Of a stretch of DNA of 64,000 bases, positions 61,416 to 64,000 are shown piece by piece. Each line of letters starts with the position of its first letter. Within the stretch, counting starts at the first letter, position 1. Under the pieces are notes generated by a model. That model made no database searches, was not told where the DNA came from, and saw only the letters and a list, made by a program, of their open reading frames with translations. The DNA is from Arctopsyche grandis (Eukaryota > Arthropoda > Insecta > Trichoptera > Hydropsychidae), in contig NC_135362.1 of the NCBI RefSeq assembly GCF_051622035.1, positions 21,537,001 through 21,601,000 on the forward strand, in the 5' to 3' direction. Position numbers and translations under genes: made by a program.

Positions 61416-64000
61416 GGATATTTCATTTCAGAGTTTTAATATATGTAGACGTGAAACTATTTTTAAAATTTTATTTTATGATATATTTTTGGAAGATAAT
61501 TTTTAATGCAGTAAAAATGTGTTTAAAATGGGTGTGGTGCGGTATTCAATCCCTATGCTCTTATACGATTAATATATGATGTATGAAATTTAAAATTGAA
61601 AAATGTGCAAGTTTTGTCCCAGTGTTTTAATTCGTGACATATGAAAAATTATGCAATTGTTTCTTGGAATTTCACCCAACTGGTTTTTGGAACGGTTGGG
61701 CTCGTTGAAGTCGTGCACCTGTTTTCCTCAATGTTTCCATAGAATGGGGCGCAGTTGATGAAGGATAACATCGCTTATTATGGGGCTAAATAACGGCAAA
61801 CACATAAGGTACGAAGTGAAGGTGTTGCACAAAAGCCATCCAAACTGTGGGTGGTGTAATGTATGATATTGGCGATATTGTTTCCAGAGAATCACCGGCG
61901 CGGCACGGCGCCATGAATCACGCGAGGGCTACACCATGCCCTCGAAGCGAGGGAAACTCCAATTTCCTTGAATTACTCCACGTTTTGTTTCACAAATCTT
62001 CCGGACGGAGATAGAAGTGCCGGCCAGGTGTGCTCTCACGATTCGCCCGCCTTCGCATTTCTCGAATTCTCGCCGAAATTGAATTTTTGCGCCAACGAAA
62101 CGGCATGTATTGGTCGAGACTAAATCCGATACACGATTTTTAACATATTTTTATATGTAACATTAAAGAAACGACGCTTTCAATGTAAGCGGATATGATC
62201 GATCCATTGGAAGCATGCCGAAATTTCGATCTTGTTCGACAGTTGCCGATCAGAGAATTTCAATTTTAAAATGATTAAATTCGTATTTGTCTCCCTTTAC
62301 AGTTTCATGCTATGAAAATAAAGTGAATGAATGAGCTCATTATTGTTGTATAAGGCAAATTAAATCAATTACGTGCAAGTATGTATGTATGTAGATGGAA
62401 AAAAAGAACACATCGTAAGTAAAATTAAATTTTTGATTGGAAGTTATCGTGTTGCATACATTATATTTACCAGGTAAAGTAAATGGTCAGCATCCCCTCA
62501 TTTTCCATTAGCCACTAATTCCTAGAAGCTTACTAGCTCTTCGTACTTTGCTACAGGACTATCGAGCCAGTAATACCGAGGGAATGAGACAGCGATTCCA
62601 AACATTTTCCAGTTTCAACATTGTGGTGGATAACAATATCATTTATATGTAATAAGTTTTCCAACATACATACGAGTATGTAATAAATCAAGTTGTATTT
62701 TTTACTAATGATCGAATTATTAAAATAATAAATAGCATTTGTATTTTTCTTAAATTAAATTTATTAAATTAAATAAAGGAATAAAACTAAAATAATTTTT
62801 ACTTGGAAAATGATAATGAGTTTATGGTTGGGAGTAGCTCCAGCAGACCGGGATGGAGCATGTTTTCGCAGGTGATAAAGATTCATTACCCGTCGGGGTT
62901 GTTATCGTAAGGGGTGTATTTCACTTGTGGCGTGCGGATTACAACCTTTTTTTTTGCACCAGCGTCGAGCGAATAAACGAATTTTATTTTCAGACACAAC
63001 AACACGCCAACGAGTCGCTGATAATTCGAAATACGTGTAAAACAGGCGCTTGAACTGGATTCTAATACGTACGCGACAAACAAACGAATATGTATTTATT
63101 CAAGGGATGAACTTTTAAGATTAATTTATGAAAGGATTTTAGTTTTTTTTTTCGCACTTCCCGTATAAAGAGGGGAAAACTTTTACAGAACAGAGCGATT
63201 TTAGCCGGAAAGGGACAAGAAGCGGGAATTTCACAGTTGTATTCAGGGCAGGAGAGAGCACGCATCGTTTCATTCCCACACTTTTCGCCGGGCGCCCATT
63301 TTCCACGGCGCCCTTTTTGATCTTTTTCTCGTTCTTTTGTCACTCAGTTTCTGGATAAGAACAGAGACAGCCTTACGGCACTTCCTTTTTATTTCCACCT
63401 CTGAATGCTTTCACGCCCGACACCATGTTCTCTTTTTAGTCCATTCCACTTTTTAGTTTATACGGAAAATAACTTCTAATTCCTTTCGTTTGCACGCAAA
63501 GTTTGAATGAACATAATTTAATCAGAAACGTATAAACACATCTTTTAATCAAATCAGCCTTATCATATATCATAAACATTGTTTAATTTTTCAAACTAGT
63601 ACCTAATATACACATATGTTTATACATATATAAATAAAGTATTTATGAGTATACATTAGACTGGAGCTAAAAACACGAATTTTCATCGATGGACTTATTG
63701 GAAAATTATCGTCACATCAAGGGAACTTTAAATAAAAAAATCATCGATTTTAAACAATGTCCTGTGCCTTCAACCAATCGATTTATCTCGACGAAAATTT
63801 CTGAATGACCTATTTTGATCCAAAATATTATGAATTTCATCAAAACAGGCCATTTTGGATACCTTACATTTCATAAAAAAAAATTTATTCAGATTAAAAG
63901 TATGCATAAACCCAAGTTAGGTTTCAAAAACTTTCTGAAAGAACCGTTTCCTCCATACAAACACGCATTACCAGCGCGTCTCAATTTGTATGCGGACTTT
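61416..64000. other. Non-coding DNA to the window end
   Basis: AT-rich with a GC-richer patch at 61850-62130. Short frames at 62853-63343 on both strands are not family-like. No supported gene. Confidence 0.45.

Overview
This is a 64-kb piece of an insect nuclear genome. It is AT-rich and almost entirely non-coding, with many ATGT/ACAT microsatellites and dense small transposon remnants. The one exon I can defend is the first coding exon of muscleblind (mbl, the MBNL family of splicing regulators) on the minus strand at 13058-13243. It encodes 62 residues with an intact first CCCH zinc finger and ends at a canonical phase-0 splice donor inside zinc finger 2. The sequence fits an insect mbl protein; I cannot assign the order with confidence. 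No second mbl exon is visible in the 13 kb downstream, so positions 1-13057 are read as intron. The ~50 kb above 14.4 kb is read as the upstream intron and 5' region of the same large gene, or intergenic DNA.

Layout. 1-13 kb: intron with a tRNA-derived SINE (375-668), a 16-bp tandem repeat (3434-3497) and an internally deleted copy of a repeat that elsewhere carries MutS/MSH6-like sequence (8326-8652). 13.06-14.4 kb: the mbl coding exon, probably with ~1.15 kb of GC-rich 5' UTR that contains a CAG(8) tract on the sense strand. 14.4-33 kb: intronic-type DNA with an unknown two-copy repeat (first copy 16604-17150), a tRNA-like sequence (17594-17669), a GC island (21.8-22.5 kb), several foldback elements, and a hAT-like element with a perfect 8-bp target duplication that holds a broken CR1/jockey-type reverse transcriptase end (26907-27470). 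33-46 kb: a GC island (33.4-33.9 kb), six ~147-bp diverged tandem units that each keep an ETS-like ACTTCCGGTT box (38.17-38.91 kb), a TA-flanked MITE split by a SINE (40631-41392), a second clear SINE (42731-43082) and an RTE-type LINE 3' end (45576-45950). 46-64 kb: two more copies of the repeat with clear MutS homolog sequence (47155-47512 minus, 58070-58617 plus), a near-perfect 176-bp hAT MITE hairpin (49774-49949), a strong GC island (53.05-54.18 kb), the second unknown repeat copy (55176-55705), and a TA-MITE next to a 1.1-kb foldback element rich in GGAGTC (60-61.4 kb).

The most unusual content is the MutS-derived repeat, followed by the ETS-box tandem array and the nested insertions. 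Elements in opposite orientation lie on both sides of the mbl exon (the SINEs, and the MutS-repeat copies). That matters because the equivalent Drosophila exon is well known to form a circular RNA. All assignments come from reading the sequence by eye; no database search, alignment program or RNA data were available.
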